In this document: positions 55,318 through 64,000 of the stretch, piece after piece
Layout of the letters: each line of letters starts with the position of its first letter
Position numbering within the stretch: position 1 is the first letter of the stretch
Assembly: GCF_024160145.1 (NCBI RefSeq)
Contig: NZ_JAMYWQ010000012.1
Span: 1 to 64,000, forward strand
DNA from: Serratia nevei
GTDB taxonomy: Bacteria; Pseudomonadota; Gammaproteobacteria; Enterobacterales; Enterobacteriaceae
Direction of reading: 5' to 3'
DNA length: 64,000 nucleotides
Position numbers and translations under genes: made by a program
Notes under the pieces: model-generated
Database searches by the model: none
Told to the model about the DNA's origin: nothing
What the model saw: only the letters and a program-made list of their open reading frames with translations

Positions 55318-56633
55318 CCGCCAAGCTCCTGCGCCAGGCGGGCGAACTCATCGCCGCGCACTTCAAAATTACGGAACTGATCGAGACTGGCGCAGGCCGG
55401 CGACAGCAATACCATGTCGCCAGGCTGTACGCGGCCGGCGAGGGTGCGCATCGCCTGCTCCATGGTCTCGGTCAGCGTCGCCACTTCCGGCCGCAGCTGT
55501 GCCAGTTGGGCACCGTCGCGGCCAAAGCAATACAGACGCACGTTGTCGCCCTGCAGATAGCGCGCCAGCGGCGAGAAATCGGCGGACTTGCCGTCGCCGC
55601 CCAGCAGCAGATGCAGCGTGCCGTCTACCTGCAGGCCGTTCAGTGCCGCTTCGGTGCTGCCGACGTTGGTGGCTTTGGAATCATTGATCCAACGCACGCC
55701 ATTATTCTCCCAGGCCAGCTGGAAGCGGTGCGCCAGGCCGGTAAAGGTGGTCAGCGCCTTCAGGCTGGACGCACGCGGGATGTTAACCGCATCCGCCAGC
55801 GCCAGTGCCGCCAGGGCGTTGGTGTAATTGTGGCGGCCGGTCAGCTTCATTTCGCGCGTATTCAGCACCTTCTCACCGCGCACCCGCAGCCAGGTTTCCC
55901 CCTGCTGGCGGTTCAGGTGATAGTCGCCCACGTCGGCACCAAAGCTGACGCAGCGCTCGTCGGCGCCGCGCACCGGCATGGTCAGCGCGTCGTCCGCGTT
56001 CACCACGCACACCGCGGCGTTTTCATACACGCGCAGCTTGGCACCGCGATACTGCTGCAGGCCGAACGGATAGCGATCCATATGATCTTCGGTCACGTTC
56101 AGGATGGTCGCCGCCGCCGCTCGCAGGCTATACGTCGTTTCCAGCTGGAAGCTGGACAGTTCCAGCACGTAAAGCTGAGATTCCTGGCTCAGCAGGCTCA
56201 GCGCCGGCAGGCCGATATTGCCGCCCACGCCCACCGCCCAACCGGCGGCTTTCGCCATCTCGCCCACCAGGGTGGTGACGGTGCTCTTGCCGTTGGAACC
56301 GGTGATCGCCACGATCGGCGCCTGCGCTTCGCGGCAGAACAGTTCGACGTCACCGACGATTTCTACGCCGGCGTCCGCCGCGGCGCTCAATGCCGGGGTC
56401 GCCAGCGCGACGCCCGGGCTGGCGACGATCAGATCCGCCGCCAGCAGCCAGTCCTGATTCAGAGCGCCCAGATGGCGTTCCACGCTTGCAGGCAGTTTGT
56501 CCAACCCTGGCGGCGCGATGCGGGTATCCATCACGCGCGGCGTCACGCCGCGCGCCATGAAGAAATCGACGCAGGACAGGCCGGTGAGGCCCAACCCGAT
56601 GATGACGACTTTTCTACCCTGATAGTCTGCCAT
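55314..56633 (-). CDS. murD: UDP-N-acetylmuramoylalanine--D-glutamate ligase
   Basis: Adds D-glutamate to UDP-MurNAc-L-Ala. It is 439 aa with the N-terminal [17 protein letters not shown], the ATP loop [14 protein letters not shown], and C-terminal [15 protein letters not shown] with [12 protein letters not shown]. It overlaps ftsW and lies 2 bases after mraY. Confidence 0.97.
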   Translation of the reverse strand: MADYQGRKVVIIGLGLTGLSCVDFFMARGVTPRVMDTRIAPPGLDKLPASVERHLGALNQDWLLAADLIVASPGVALATPALSAAADAGVEIVGDVELFCREAQAPIVAITGSNGKSTVTTLVGEMAKAAGWAVGVGGNIGLPALSLLSQESQLYVLELSSFQLETTYSLRAAAATILNVTEDHMDRYPFGLQQYRGAKLRVYENAAVCVVNADDALTMPVRGADERCVSFGADVGDYHLNRQQGETWLRVRGEKVLNTREMKLTGRHNYTNALAALALADAVNIPRASSLKALTTFTGLAHRFQLAWENNGVRWINDSKATNVGSTEAALNGLQVDGTLHLLLGGDGKSADFSPLARYLQGDNVRLYCFGRDGAQLAQLRPEVATLTETMEQAMRTLAGRVQPGDMVLLSPACASLDQFRNFEVRGDEFARLAQELGG

Positions 56634-56635
56634 GA

Positions 56636-57718
56636 TTAACGCACCTTCAGCGTTGCCAGGCCAATCAGCACCAGCATCAGCGAAATGATCCAGAAGCGCA
56701 CGATCACGCGCGGCTCCGGCCAGCCTTTCAATTCATAGTGGTGGTGAATCGGCGCCATGCGGAAAATGCGTTGTCCGCGCAGCTTGAACGATCCCACCTG
56801 CAGGATCACCGACAGCGTCTCTACCACGAACACGCCGCCCATGATCACCAACAAGAACTCCTGACGCAGCAGCACCGCGATGGTGCCCAGCGCGCCGCCC
56901 AGCGCCAACGAACCGACGTCGCCCATAAACACCTGGGCCGGGTAAGTGTTGAACCACAGGAACCCGAGGCCGGCGCCGACGATGGCGGTACACACGATCA
57001 CCAACTCACCGGCATGACGCAGATACGGAATATGCAGGTAGTTGGCGAAATTCATGTTACCGGTCGCCCAGGCCACCAGCGCAAAGCCGGCCGCCACGAA
57101 CACCGTCGGCATGATAGCCAGGCCGTCCAGGCCGTCGGTCAGGTTGACCGCGTTGCTGGTACCGACGATGACGAAATAGGCCAGCAGGATATACAGCAGG
57201 CCCAGCTGCGGCATCACGTCCTTAAAGAACGGCACAACCAGCTCGGTGGCTGGCGTGTCTTTTCCTACGGCGTACATGGCGAATGCGACAATCAGCGCAA
57301 TCACCGACTGCCAGAAATACTTCCAGCGGGCGATCAGCCCTTTGGTGTCCTTACGCACCACCTTGCGGTAGTCGTCGACGAAGCCGACGATGCCATACCC
57401 CACCAGCACGAACAGCACGCACCAGACATACGGGTTGGACGGGTAGGCCCACATCAGCACCGAAATGGTGATGGAGGTCAGGATCATGATGCCGCCCATG
57501 GTCGGCGTGCCGCGCTTGCTGAAGTGCGACTCGGGGCCGTCGTTACGCACCACCTGGCCGAAGGACATTTCTTGCAGGCGCTTGATCACCCGCGGGCCCA
57601 TCCACAGCGACAGGAACAGCGCGGTCAACAGGCTGACAATGGCCCGGAACGTCAGATACGAAAAGACGTTGAAGCCTGAGTAATATTTGACCAAATGCTC
57701 GGCCAGCCAAACTAACAT
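56636..57718 (-). CDS. mraY: Phospho-N-acetylmuramoyl-pentapeptide-transferase
   Basis: Integral membrane enzyme that links the murein precursor to undecaprenyl phosphate (lipid I). It is 360 aa with ten helices. The conserved cytoplasmic motifs are [14 protein letters not shown] (catalytic aspartates), [13 protein letters not shown] and the histidine loop [13 protein letters not shown]. The start overlaps the murF stop by 7 bases. Confidence 0.97.
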   Translation of the reverse strand: MLVWLAEHLVKYYSGFNVFSYLTFRAIVSLLTALFLSLWMGPRVIKRLQEMSFGQVVRNDGPESHFSKRGTPTMGGIMILTSITISVLMWAYPSNPYVWCVLFVLVGYGIVGFVDDYRKVVRKDTKGLIARWKYFWQSVIALIVAFAMYAVGKDTPATELVVPFFKDVMPQLGLLYILLAYFVIVGTSNAVNLTDGLDGLAIMPTVFVAAGFALVAWATGNMNFANYLHIPYLRHAGELVIVCTAIVGAGLGFLWFNTYPAQVFMGDVGSLALGGALGTIAVLLRQEFLLVIMGGVFVVETLSVILQVGSFKLRGQRIFRMAPIHHHYELKGWPEPRVIVRFWIISLMLVLIGLATLKVR

Positions 57719-59073
57719 GGTGCTTTCTCCTGTAACGCGCGTACTACCTGCTCCATTGCGGCACTACGTGAACCTTTGATTAACACGGTGATGACCGCAT
57801 GTTCCGACAGTAATTCCGCCACGCGCGCGATCACTGCTGTCTTGTCCTGATAATGTTCGCCGTTGCCGGACGCTTCGCTCAGCACGCGGCTCAAACCGCC
57901 GACGCTGATCACTTTGTCGACGCCGGCCAGACGGGCGGCTTCGCCCACCTGACGGTGGCACTCTTCCGCTTCCGCGCCCAGCTCGGCCATATCGCCGACC
58001 ACCATCACGCGATAGCCCGGCATCTCTGCCAGCACCTGCGCCGCCGCGGTCATCGACCCGACGTTGGCGTTATAGCTGTCGTCCAGCAGCAGCTTGCCTT
58101 CGGCCAGCGCGACCGGGAACAAACGCCCCGGCACCGCCTGCAGCTGTTTCAGACCCTGACGCACCGCTTCGAGGGTGGCGCCCACCGACATCGCCAGCGC
58201 CGTCGCCGCCAGCGCATTGGCCACGTTGTGGCGCCCTGGCAGCGGCAGCGCGATCTCGGCGGTGCCGAACGGGCTGTGCAGCGTGAACTGCGTGCCTGCG
58301 CCGTTCACCCGTACGTCGCCCGCGAAGAAGTCCACGCCTTCGGCGGCCTGCGGCGAGAAGCGCCAGACGGTTTTGCCGCCCAGCATGCTCTGCCAGTGCG
58401 GCCAGTCGTTGTTATCGGCGTTGATGATCGCCACGCCGTCGGCCGGCAGGCCGGTAAAGATTTCACCTTTCGCCTGGGCGACGCCGGCCAGCGAGCCGAA
58501 GCCTTCCAGGTGCGCAGCCGCCAGGTTGTTCACCAAAGCGGTCTGCGGACGCGTCAATGCGGTGGTGTAAGCGATTTCGCCAATATGGTTAGCGCCCAGC
58601 TCTATCACGGCAAAATCATGCTGCGGTTCCAGACGCAACAGCGTCAGCGGCACGCCGATGTCGTTATTGAAGTTGCCGGCGGTATACAGCACTTCGCCGC
58701 ATTCGCGCAGAATGGCGGCGGTCATTTCTTTCACCGAGGTCTTGCCCGAGGAACCGGTCAGCGCCACCACGCGCGCCGGCACCTGCTGACGCACCCAGGC
58801 GCCAAGCTGCCCCAGCGCCAGACGGGTGTCTTGCACCACCAGCTGCGGCGCGTCCACCAATAAGCGCTTACTGACCAGCAGCGCCCCGGCGCCTGCGGCT
58901 ACGGCATCCGCCGCAAAGTCGTGAGCGTCGAAACGCTCGCCTTTCAGCGCCACAAACAGGCAACCGGCGGTCACCTTGCGGGTGTCTGTCGTCACCTCGA
59001 CAATTTGGCAATCGGCGCCAATCAGTTCAGCGCTCAATACCTCAGCCAGTGTCTGAAGAGAGACAGGGATCAT
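57712..59073 (-). CDS. murF: UDP-MurNAc-tripeptide--D-alanyl-D-alanine ligase
   Basis: Adds the D-Ala-D-Ala made by DdlB, completing the pentapeptide. It is 453 aa. ATP loop [14 protein letters not shown], central [11 protein letters not shown] and C-terminal [17 protein letters not shown] are typical of MurF. It overlaps murE by 4 bases and mraY by 7. Confidence 0.97.
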   Translation of the reverse strand: MIPVSLQTLAEVLSAELIGADCQIVEVTTDTRKVTAGCLFVALKGERFDAHDFAADAVAAGAGALLVSKRLLVDAPQLVVQDTRLALGQLGAWVRQQVPARVVALTGSSGKTSVKEMTAAILRECGEVLYTAGNFNNDIGVPLTLLRLEPQHDFAVIELGANHIGEIAYTTALTRPQTALVNNLAAAHLEGFGSLAGVAQAKGEIFTGLPADGVAIINADNNDWPHWQSMLGGKTVWRFSPQAAEGVDFFAGDVRVNGAGTQFTLHSPFGTAEIALPLPGRHNVANALAATALAMSVGATLEAVRQGLKQLQAVPGRLFPVALAEGKLLLDDSYNANVGSMTAAAQVLAEMPGYRVMVVGDMAELGAEAEECHRQVGEAARLAGVDKVISVGGLSRVLSEASGNGEHYQDKTAVIARVAELLSEHAVITVLIKGSRSAAMEQVVRALQEKAPC

Positions 59074-60557
59074 GCCAGCACCCCCAGCAGTCGGGCGACC
59101 GTCGTGCGGTCGGAGTAATCCAGGCGACGGTTGCCCACCAGCTGATAATCTTCGTGGCCTTTGCCTGCCACCAACACCACATCCTGTTCCTGCGCCTGCA
59201 TGATGGCGCTGGTCACCGCTTCGGCGCGGCCGTGGATCACCAGCGCCTGCCCGGCGTCCAGCAATCCGGTCAGGATGTCGTTGATGATCGCGCGCGGCTC
59301 TTCGGTACGCGGGTTGTCATCGGTGATCACCACGCGATCGGCGAACTGCTCGGCGATGCCACCCATCAGCGGACGCTTGCCCTTGTCGCGATCGCCGCCG
59401 CAGCCGAACACGCACCACAACTGCCCCTGGCAGTGCAGGCGCGCGGCTTCCAGCGCTTTCTCCAGCGCATCCGGCGTGTGGGCGTAATCCACCACCACCG
59501 TCGGTTTGCCCGGCGCGTTAAACACTTCCATGCGGCCGCAGACCGGCTGCAAGCGGCTGCCGGTTTCCACCAGCGCCTCCAGCGGATAGCCCAGCGACAG
59601 CAGCGTCGCCAAGGCCAACAGCAGGTTGCTGACGTTGAACGCGCCCATCAGGCGACTTTCAATCTCGCCGTCACCCCAGCTGGAGCTGAAACGAACGGTG
59701 GCACCGTTGTCGTGATAATCGACCCCCGTGGTTTTCAGCCAGCGGCCGTGGCCGCCCGGCTGCAGGTTGCCCTGCATCGTCACCGCTACCGCATCCGGCA
59801 GCTTGCTCAGCCAGCGCTGACCGACTTCATCGTCGGCGTTGATGATCGCCTGCCCCACGCTGTGGGCGGCGAACAGCGACCATTTGGCCGCCTCGTAATT
59901 GGCCATGTCACCGTGGTAATCCAGGTGATCGCGGCTCAGGTTGGTGAAGACCGCCGCGGCGAACGGCAGCGCCGCCACCCGGTGTTGCACCAGACCGTGG
60001 GAAGAGACTTCCATGGCGGCGAAGGTCGCGCCCTGTTCCGCCAAATCGTTTAATACGTGTTGAACATCCACCGCAGAACCGGTGGTATTCTCGGTCGGAC
60101 ACACCTGGCCCAGCAGGCCGTTGCCGACGGTACCCATCACCGCGCTGGTTTCGCCCAGCAGTTGGCTCCACTGCGCCAGCAGCTGCGTAGTGGTGGTTTT
60201 GCCGTTGGTGCCGGTCACGCCGACCAGACGCAGACGCTCGCCCGGCTGGTGGTAAAAACGCCCGGCCAGCGCGGAAAGGCGCTGGTTCAGTTGGCTCAGA
60301 TAGATCACCGGCACGCCGTGCATTTCAACGATGGCGCCGTCTTCGGCCTGACCGTCAGCTTCGGCGATCACGGCGGCGACGCCCTGCGCGATGGCCTGCG
60401 GAATATAGCGGCGTCCATCCGTTTGATGGCCGACAACGGCGACAAACAGATCCCCGGCAGCCGCCACACGGCTGTCTAATGTCATTTCCCGCAGCGCGCG
60501 CCCGGGTGCCGTCGGCACCCACGGGGCGAGTAAGTCGCGCAAATTACGATCTGCCAC
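59070..60557 (-). CDS. murE: UDP-MurNAc-L-Ala-D-Glu--meso-diaminopimelate ligase
   Basis: Adds the third stem-peptide residue. It is 495 aa with the ATP loop [15 protein letters not shown] and the DDNPR motif in [16 protein letters not shown], which selects meso-diaminopimelate rather than lysine, as expected for a Gram-negative. The start overlaps ftsI by 14 bases. Confidence 0.97.
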   Translation of the reverse strand: MADRNLRDLLAPWVPTAPGRALREMTLDSRVAAAGDLFVAVVGHQTDGRRYIPQAIAQGVAAVIAEADGQAEDGAIVEMHGVPVIYLSQLNQRLSALAGRFYHQPGERLRLVGVTGTNGKTTTTQLLAQWSQLLGETSAVMGTVGNGLLGQVCPTENTTGSAVDVQHVLNDLAEQGATFAAMEVSSHGLVQHRVAALPFAAAVFTNLSRDHLDYHGDMANYEAAKWSLFAAHSVGQAIINADDEVGQRWLSKLPDAVAVTMQGNLQPGGHGRWLKTTGVDYHDNGATVRFSSSWGDGEIESRLMGAFNVSNLLLALATLLSLGYPLEALVETGSRLQPVCGRMEVFNAPGKPTVVVDYAHTPDALEKALEAARLHCQGQLWCVFGCGGDRDKGKRPLMGGIAEQFADRVVITDDNPRTEEPRAIINDILTGLLDAGQALVIHGRAEAVTSAIMQAQEQDVVLVAGKGHEDYQLVGNRRLDYSDRTTVARLLGVLA

Positions 60558-62307
60558 CTGAACCCTCTTTCTTGTTAATCACTAATTCGCTTTTGTCACC
60601 GGTAGGCAACGCGTCAGGCTCGACGTTCATGGTGCGCAATACGCCGCCCATGATGGCACCGAACACCGGCGCGGAGATTGCGCCACCATAGTATTTCCCG
60701 CCCTGCGGGTCGTTGATGACGACCACCAGGGCAAAACGGGGGTTACTTGCCGGCGCGACGCCGGCGGTATAAGCGATGTATCGGTTGACGTATTTGCCGT
60801 CCGGGCCCACTTTTTTCGCGGTACCGGTTTTGATGGCGATACGGTATCCCTTGATGGCGGCTTTCACGCCGCCGCCGCCCGGCAGGGCCACGCTTTCCAT
60901 CATGTGCACCACGGTGCGCACCAGAGGTTCAGGGAAAACGCGTTCGCCGGCGACCGGAGGGTCAACCTTGGTGATCGACAAGGGGCGATACACGCCCAGG
61001 CTGCCGATCGTTGCATAGACTCGCGCCAACTGTAACGGAGTTACCATCAGCCCGTAGCCGAAAGAGAAGGTGGCCCTCTCTATGTCAGACCACCGTTGTT
61101 TTTTTGGGTATATGCCACTGCTTTCTCCGACCAGCCCCAAATTGGTCGCTTTTCCCAGCCCAAAACGAGAGTAAGTATCTACTAACGCTGAGGACGGCAT
61201 CGCTAACGCCAGCTTTGAAACACCGACGTTACTCGACTTCTGCAAGATCCCGGTCAATGACAGCTCCGAGTACCGCGCCACGTCTTTGATCTCGTGGCCC
61301 TGAATGCGGTACGGGATGGTGTTCAGCACGCTGTTTTCTCTCACCACGCCGTTTTGCAGCGCGGTCATTACCACCATCGGCTTCACGGTTGAACCGGGTT
61401 CAAAAATATCGGTGATAGCACGGTTACGCATGGTTTCTTTCGGCGTACCGGCCATGTTGTTCGGGTTGTAGGACGGGCTGTTGGCCATCGCCAGCACTTC
61501 GCCGGTGTTCACGTCGATCAGCACCGCGGTGCCCGATTCGGCCTTGTTGAACGCCACCGCGTTGTTCAGCTCGCGATACACCAGCGCCTGCAGGCGTTCA
61601 TCGACGCTCAGCACCAGGTTGTGCGCCGCCTGGCTGTCGACGGAGGAGATATCTTCGATCACCCGGCCGAAGCGGTCCTTACGCACCGTTCTCTCGCCCG
61701 GTTGCCCGGTCAGCCAGCGGTCGAAGCTCTTCTCGACGCCTTCGATGCCTTGCCCGTCGATGTTGGTCACGCCGATGATGTGCGACGTCACCTGCCCCGC
61801 CGGGTAGTAGCGGCGCGACTCCTGCCGCAGGTAGATCCCCGGCAGCTTGAGTTTGTGGATGTAGTCGCCGATCGCCGGGTTAACCTGGCGCGCCAGGTAA
61901 ACGAAGCGCCCTTTCGGGTTGGCGTTGATGCGGTTGGAGAGTTGGTCCAGCGGGATGTTCAGCGCATCGGAAAGCGCTTTCCAACGGCTGTCCAGCGTGA
62001 TGCCGCCGCGCTCGTTCAGCTCTTTCGGATCCGCCCACACCGCATTGACCGGCACGCTGACCGCCAACGGGCGGCCGGCGCGATCGCTGATCATGCCGCG
62101 CGCGGTCGGCACTTCCTGCACGCGCAGCGAACGCATGTCGCCTTCTTTCACCAGACGATCGGGATTGATGACCTGCAGGTAAGCGACGCGCAGCATCAGA
62201 CCGACCATCGCCAGCAAAATACAGCCGCACAGCAACGCAAAACGCCAGCTGACAAAGCTGGCCTGATCTTCCTGGCGTCTCATCTTACCGGGGCGCGCTG
62301 CTTTCAT
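60544..62307 (-). CDS. ftsI: Septal peptidoglycan transpeptidase FtsI (PBP3)
   Basis: Class B penicillin-binding protein that cross-links septal murein and is the target of aztreonam-type beta-lactams. It is 587 aa: membrane helix about 22-41, a non-catalytic pedestal domain, and a transpeptidase domain with S306-T-V-K309 (nucleophile), S358-S-N360 and KTG near residue 493. A possible C-terminal processing region follows [14 protein letters not shown]. It overlaps murE by 14 bases and is 42 bp after ftsL. Confidence 0.97.
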   Translation of the reverse strand: MKAARPGKMRRQEDQASFVSWRFALLCGCILLAMVGLMLRVAYLQVINPDRLVKEGDMRSLRVQEVPTARGMISDRAGRPLAVSVPVNAVWADPKELNERGGITLDSRWKALSDALNIPLDQLSNRINANPKGRFVYLARQVNPAIGDYIHKLKLPGIYLRQESRRYYPAGQVTSHIIGVTNIDGQGIEGVEKSFDRWLTGQPGERTVRKDRFGRVIEDISSVDSQAAHNLVLSVDERLQALVYRELNNAVAFNKAESGTAVLIDVNTGEVLAMANSPSYNPNNMAGTPKETMRNRAITDIFEPGSTVKPMVVMTALQNGVVRENSVLNTIPYRIQGHEIKDVARYSELSLTGILQKSSNVGVSKLALAMPSSALVDTYSRFGLGKATNLGLVGESSGIYPKKQRWSDIERATFSFGYGLMVTPLQLARVYATIGSLGVYRPLSITKVDPPVAGERVFPEPLVRTVVHMMESVALPGGGGVKAAIKGYRIAIKTGTAKKVGPDGKYVNRYIAYTAGVAPASNPRFALVVVINDPQGGKYYGGAISAPVFGAIMGGVLRTMNVEPDALPTGDKSELVINKKEGSGGRS

Positions 62308-62349
62308 GCGTTTCCTTTCTACTCCGTGTCATTATTCCGGTTAAACCAT

Positions 62350-62670
62350 TCATTGTTTAACGATGATATTTTCCTGCGATGGATCAACGTGTTGCATCTG
62401 CAGTTTTTCTGTCGCGATACGTTCAACCCGGCTGTGATCGCCGAGGGCGTTCTCTTCTAAAATCAGGTTGCGCCACTCGATATCCAGCGCATCGCGCTCC
62501 AGAACCAGCTGCTCGCGCTCGGCGGTCAGCAGGCGGGTGCGGTGCGCGGTGGTCACCACGAAAATCGCGGAGACCAGTGACGCAATCAGTAAAATCATGG
62601 GGATCTTGGCGTTGCGCAGCAAATCGCCGCCAATGACCCCGACCAAACCGTGGCGTTCGTTGCCGATCAC
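62350..62670 (-). CDS. ftsL: Cell division protein FtsL
   Basis: Small bitopic protein that forms the FtsQLB complex and activates FtsWI. It is 106 aa, about 15 shorter at the N-terminus than E. coli FtsL (121). The membrane helix lies near 22-42 and is followed by the leucine-zipper coiled coil starting [20 protein letters not shown]. The C-terminal half is nearly identical to E. coli. The start overlaps the rsmH stop by 4 bases, which fixes it. Confidence 0.95.
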   Translation of the reverse strand: MIGNERHGLVGVIGGDLLRNAKIPMILLIASLVSAIFVVTTAHRTRLLTAEREQLVLERDALDIEWRNLILEENALGDHSRVERIATEKLQMQHVDPSQENIIVKQ

Positions 62671-63608
62671 GCGGGCATCCTCTCAGCAATACGCAGCACC
62701 GAACTGCGCGCTCGCGGGTTGTCCGCCACTTCCGCTTCCGACGGCATCATTTTGCCCAGCGCTTTCAGCGTTCGCCCGCCCATGCTGCGCAGTTGCTCTT
62801 CGGTCAACGGAATGCCCGCCGGCACCTGAGCGCCGCGACTATGGTGGCGCATAAAGCGTTTGACGATGCGGTCTTCCAGCGAGTGGAAACTGATGATCGA
62901 CAAACGGCCCTGTGGGGCCAGCACTTCCAGCGCGCCGTCGAGCGCACGCTCGATCTCTTCCAGCTCGCTGTTGATATAGATACGGATCGCCTGGAAGCTG
63001 CGCGTCGCCGGATGCTTGTGCTTTTCACGGAACGGGCTGGCATCGGCAATCAGATCCGCCAGCTCTTTGGTGCGTGTCATCGGCTCCACGCAGTTTCTTT
63101 CCACGATGGCGCGCGCGATGCGCTTGGCGAAACGCTCTTCGCCAAAGGTTTTCAGCACCCAGGCGATGTCGTCCGCTTCGGCTTTCATCAGCCACTCTGC
63201 GGCGGGCAGGCCGGTGGACGGATCCATGCGCATGTCCAGCGGGCCGTCGCGCATAAAGGAGAACCCGCGCTCCGCGTCGTCAAGCTGCGGCGAGGAAACG
63301 CCCAGATCGAGCAGAACACCGTCGATCTTGCCCACCAGTTCGCGTTCCCGCACATAGTGCGACAACTCGGAGAATGGGCCGTGTACGATGGTAAAACGAG
63401 GATCTTCAATAGATTTGGCGGCTGCAATCGCCTGAGGGTCACGGTCAATCGCCAGCAAGCGCCCTTCCGGCCCCAGCTGGGACAGAATCAGACGAGAATG
63501 GCCACCGCGACCAAAAGTACCGTCGATATATATGCCGTTGCTGCGGATGTTGAGGCCGTTGACGGCTTCGTCCAGCAGGACGGTGGTGTGTTTATAGTTT
63601 TCCAACAT
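62667..63608 (-). CDS. rsmH: 16S rRNA (cytosine-1402-N4)-methyltransferase
   Basis: Methylates C1402 in the ribosomal P site using SAM. It is 313 aa as in E. coli. The SAM loop [14 protein letters not shown] is near residue 30, followed by the catalytic-region motif [20 protein letters not shown] and the C-terminal [14 protein letters not shown]. It follows mraZ by 2 bases. Confidence 0.97.
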   Translation of the reverse strand: MLENYKHTTVLLDEAVNGLNIRSNGIYIDGTFGRGGHSRLILSQLGPEGRLLAIDRDPQAIAAAKSIEDPRFTIVHGPFSELSHYVRERELVGKIDGVLLDLGVSSPQLDDAERGFSFMRDGPLDMRMDPSTGLPAAEWLMKAEADDIAWVLKTFGEERFAKRIARAIVERNCVEPMTRTKELADLIADASPFREKHKHPATRSFQAIRIYINSELEEIERALDGALEVLAPQGRLSIISFHSLEDRIVKRFMRHHSRGAQVPAGIPLTEEQLRSMGGRTLKALGKMMPSEAEVADNPRARSSVLRIAERMPA

Positions 63609-63610
63609 GC

Positions 63611-64000
63611 TTATAGCGACAAGTCCTGTAGCCGCTCAGACAACGGTTCCTGAGTCGACTGTTCAGCGTCAATATCATCCTTGACTTGTTGATACCAGGT
63701 CTGTTCATCCCACAGTTCAAACTTGTTGAACTGACCGACCAGCATCACTTCTTTCGTGAGCCCGGCGTGCTGCCGCAGCGTATTGGCGAGCAGCAAACGA
63801 CCGGCACTATCCATCTGACACTCACTGGCATGCCCCAGCAGCAGGCGCTGAACGCGGCGCTCGGCAGGATTCATGCTCGACAGACGTGATAATTTTTGTT
63901 CAATAATTTCCCATTCGGGCAAAGGATAAAGCAGCAGGCAGGGCTGATGGAGGTCAATGGTACAGACCATTTGGCCTTGCGATTCCTCGTTGAGCAATTC
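63611..64000 (-). CDS. mraZ: Transcriptional regulator MraZ, 5' end beyond the window
   Basis: DNA-binding repressor of the dcw promoter, forming a ring of AbrB-like domains. Only the C-terminal 129 residues are visible, ending DLSL; the reading frame continues through the window edge ([10 protein letters not shown]), so the TTG at 63997 is not the real start. About 23 N-terminal residues are missing compared with the 152-aa family length. The second AbrB repeat ([13 protein letters not shown]) is seen. The dcw promoter and MraZ boxes lie outside. Confidence 0.95.
   Translation of the reverse strand, partial: ELLNEESQGQMVCTIDLHQPCLLLYPLPEWEIIEQKLSRLSSMNPAERRVQRLLLGHASECQMDSAGRLLLANTLRQHAGLTKEVMLVGQFNKFELWDEQTWYQQVKDDIDAEQSTQEPLSERLQDLSL

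Noticed and set aside
63995-64000. Short MraZ starting at a TTG at 63997
   Set aside because: The frame continues through the window edge with residues that match the interior of MraZ, so the gene is cut by the window and not truncated.

Overview
The window is about 60% GC chromosomal DNA from an Enterobacterales species. Gene order and protein sequence fit Serratia (S. marcescens-like) best. Supporting points are the queE / eno-pyrG / mazG-relA-rlmD-barA block, a degP promoter of classic enterobacterial sigma-E form, the ampDE-nadC-ppdD-hofBC-guaC-coaE-zapD-yacG-mutT run, and a complete dcw cluster whose products match E. coli proteins closely in length. Genus assignment is inference. I found no tRNA, rRNA, CRISPR array or prophage.

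Layout. (1) 1-127: the 5' end of an IS3-family element, only 16 bp from the end of queE. (2) 144-11907: queE, then an accessory histidine-catabolism block on the + strand: an aromatic-acid-type MFS transporter, hutU-hutH-hutT, then hutX-hutW-hutV and a second histidine ammonia-lyase homologue. HutC-type operators (TGTA-N2-TACA) sit at both the MFS and hutU promoters. hutI, hutG and hutC are not in the window. (3) 11985-20802 (minus): eno, pyrG, a two-lobed aspartyl-protease-like gene, mazG, relA, rlmD. (4) 20869-29051: barA (+), degP and dgt (-), then the overlapping trio mtnN-btuF-yadS (+). (5) 29252-35380: a small secreted protein, erpA, clcA, hemL, ampDE, nadC. (6) 35571-42170: prepilin genes ppdD-hofB-hofC, guaC, coaE-zapD-yacG, mutT. 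(7) 42251-64000 (minus): secA, secM, lpxC and the whole dcw cluster (ftsZ back to mraZ, which runs off the window edge), with one + strand gene, a dciA-like DUF721 gene, between secM and lpxC.

How the genes work together. The hut block imports histidine or urocanate (HutT, HutXWV, perhaps the MFS carrier) and performs the first two catabolic steps (HutH, HutU). The dcw cluster makes the lipid-linked murein precursor (MurE/F/D/C/G, MraY, DdlB) and the divisome (FtsL/I/W/Q/A/Z). LpxC commits to lipid A synthesis, and SecM tunes SecA translation. ZapD, YacG and AmpDE add cell-division, gyrase and murein-recycling functions.

The most unusual object is the second ammonia-lyase homologue at 10381-11907. 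Relative to the genuine HutH in the same window it lacks exactly the three residues (Ala-Ser-Gly) that cyclise into the MIO cofactor, and it also has substitutions at other active-site positions, yet it is intact, full length and the last gene of a histidine-type ABC transporter operon. It is probably a repurposed pseudo-enzyme. Other points of interest are the layered hutU control region, a tandem double-DTG protease between mazG and pyrG, the dciA relic-or-gene beside secM, and a variant SecM arrest peptide.
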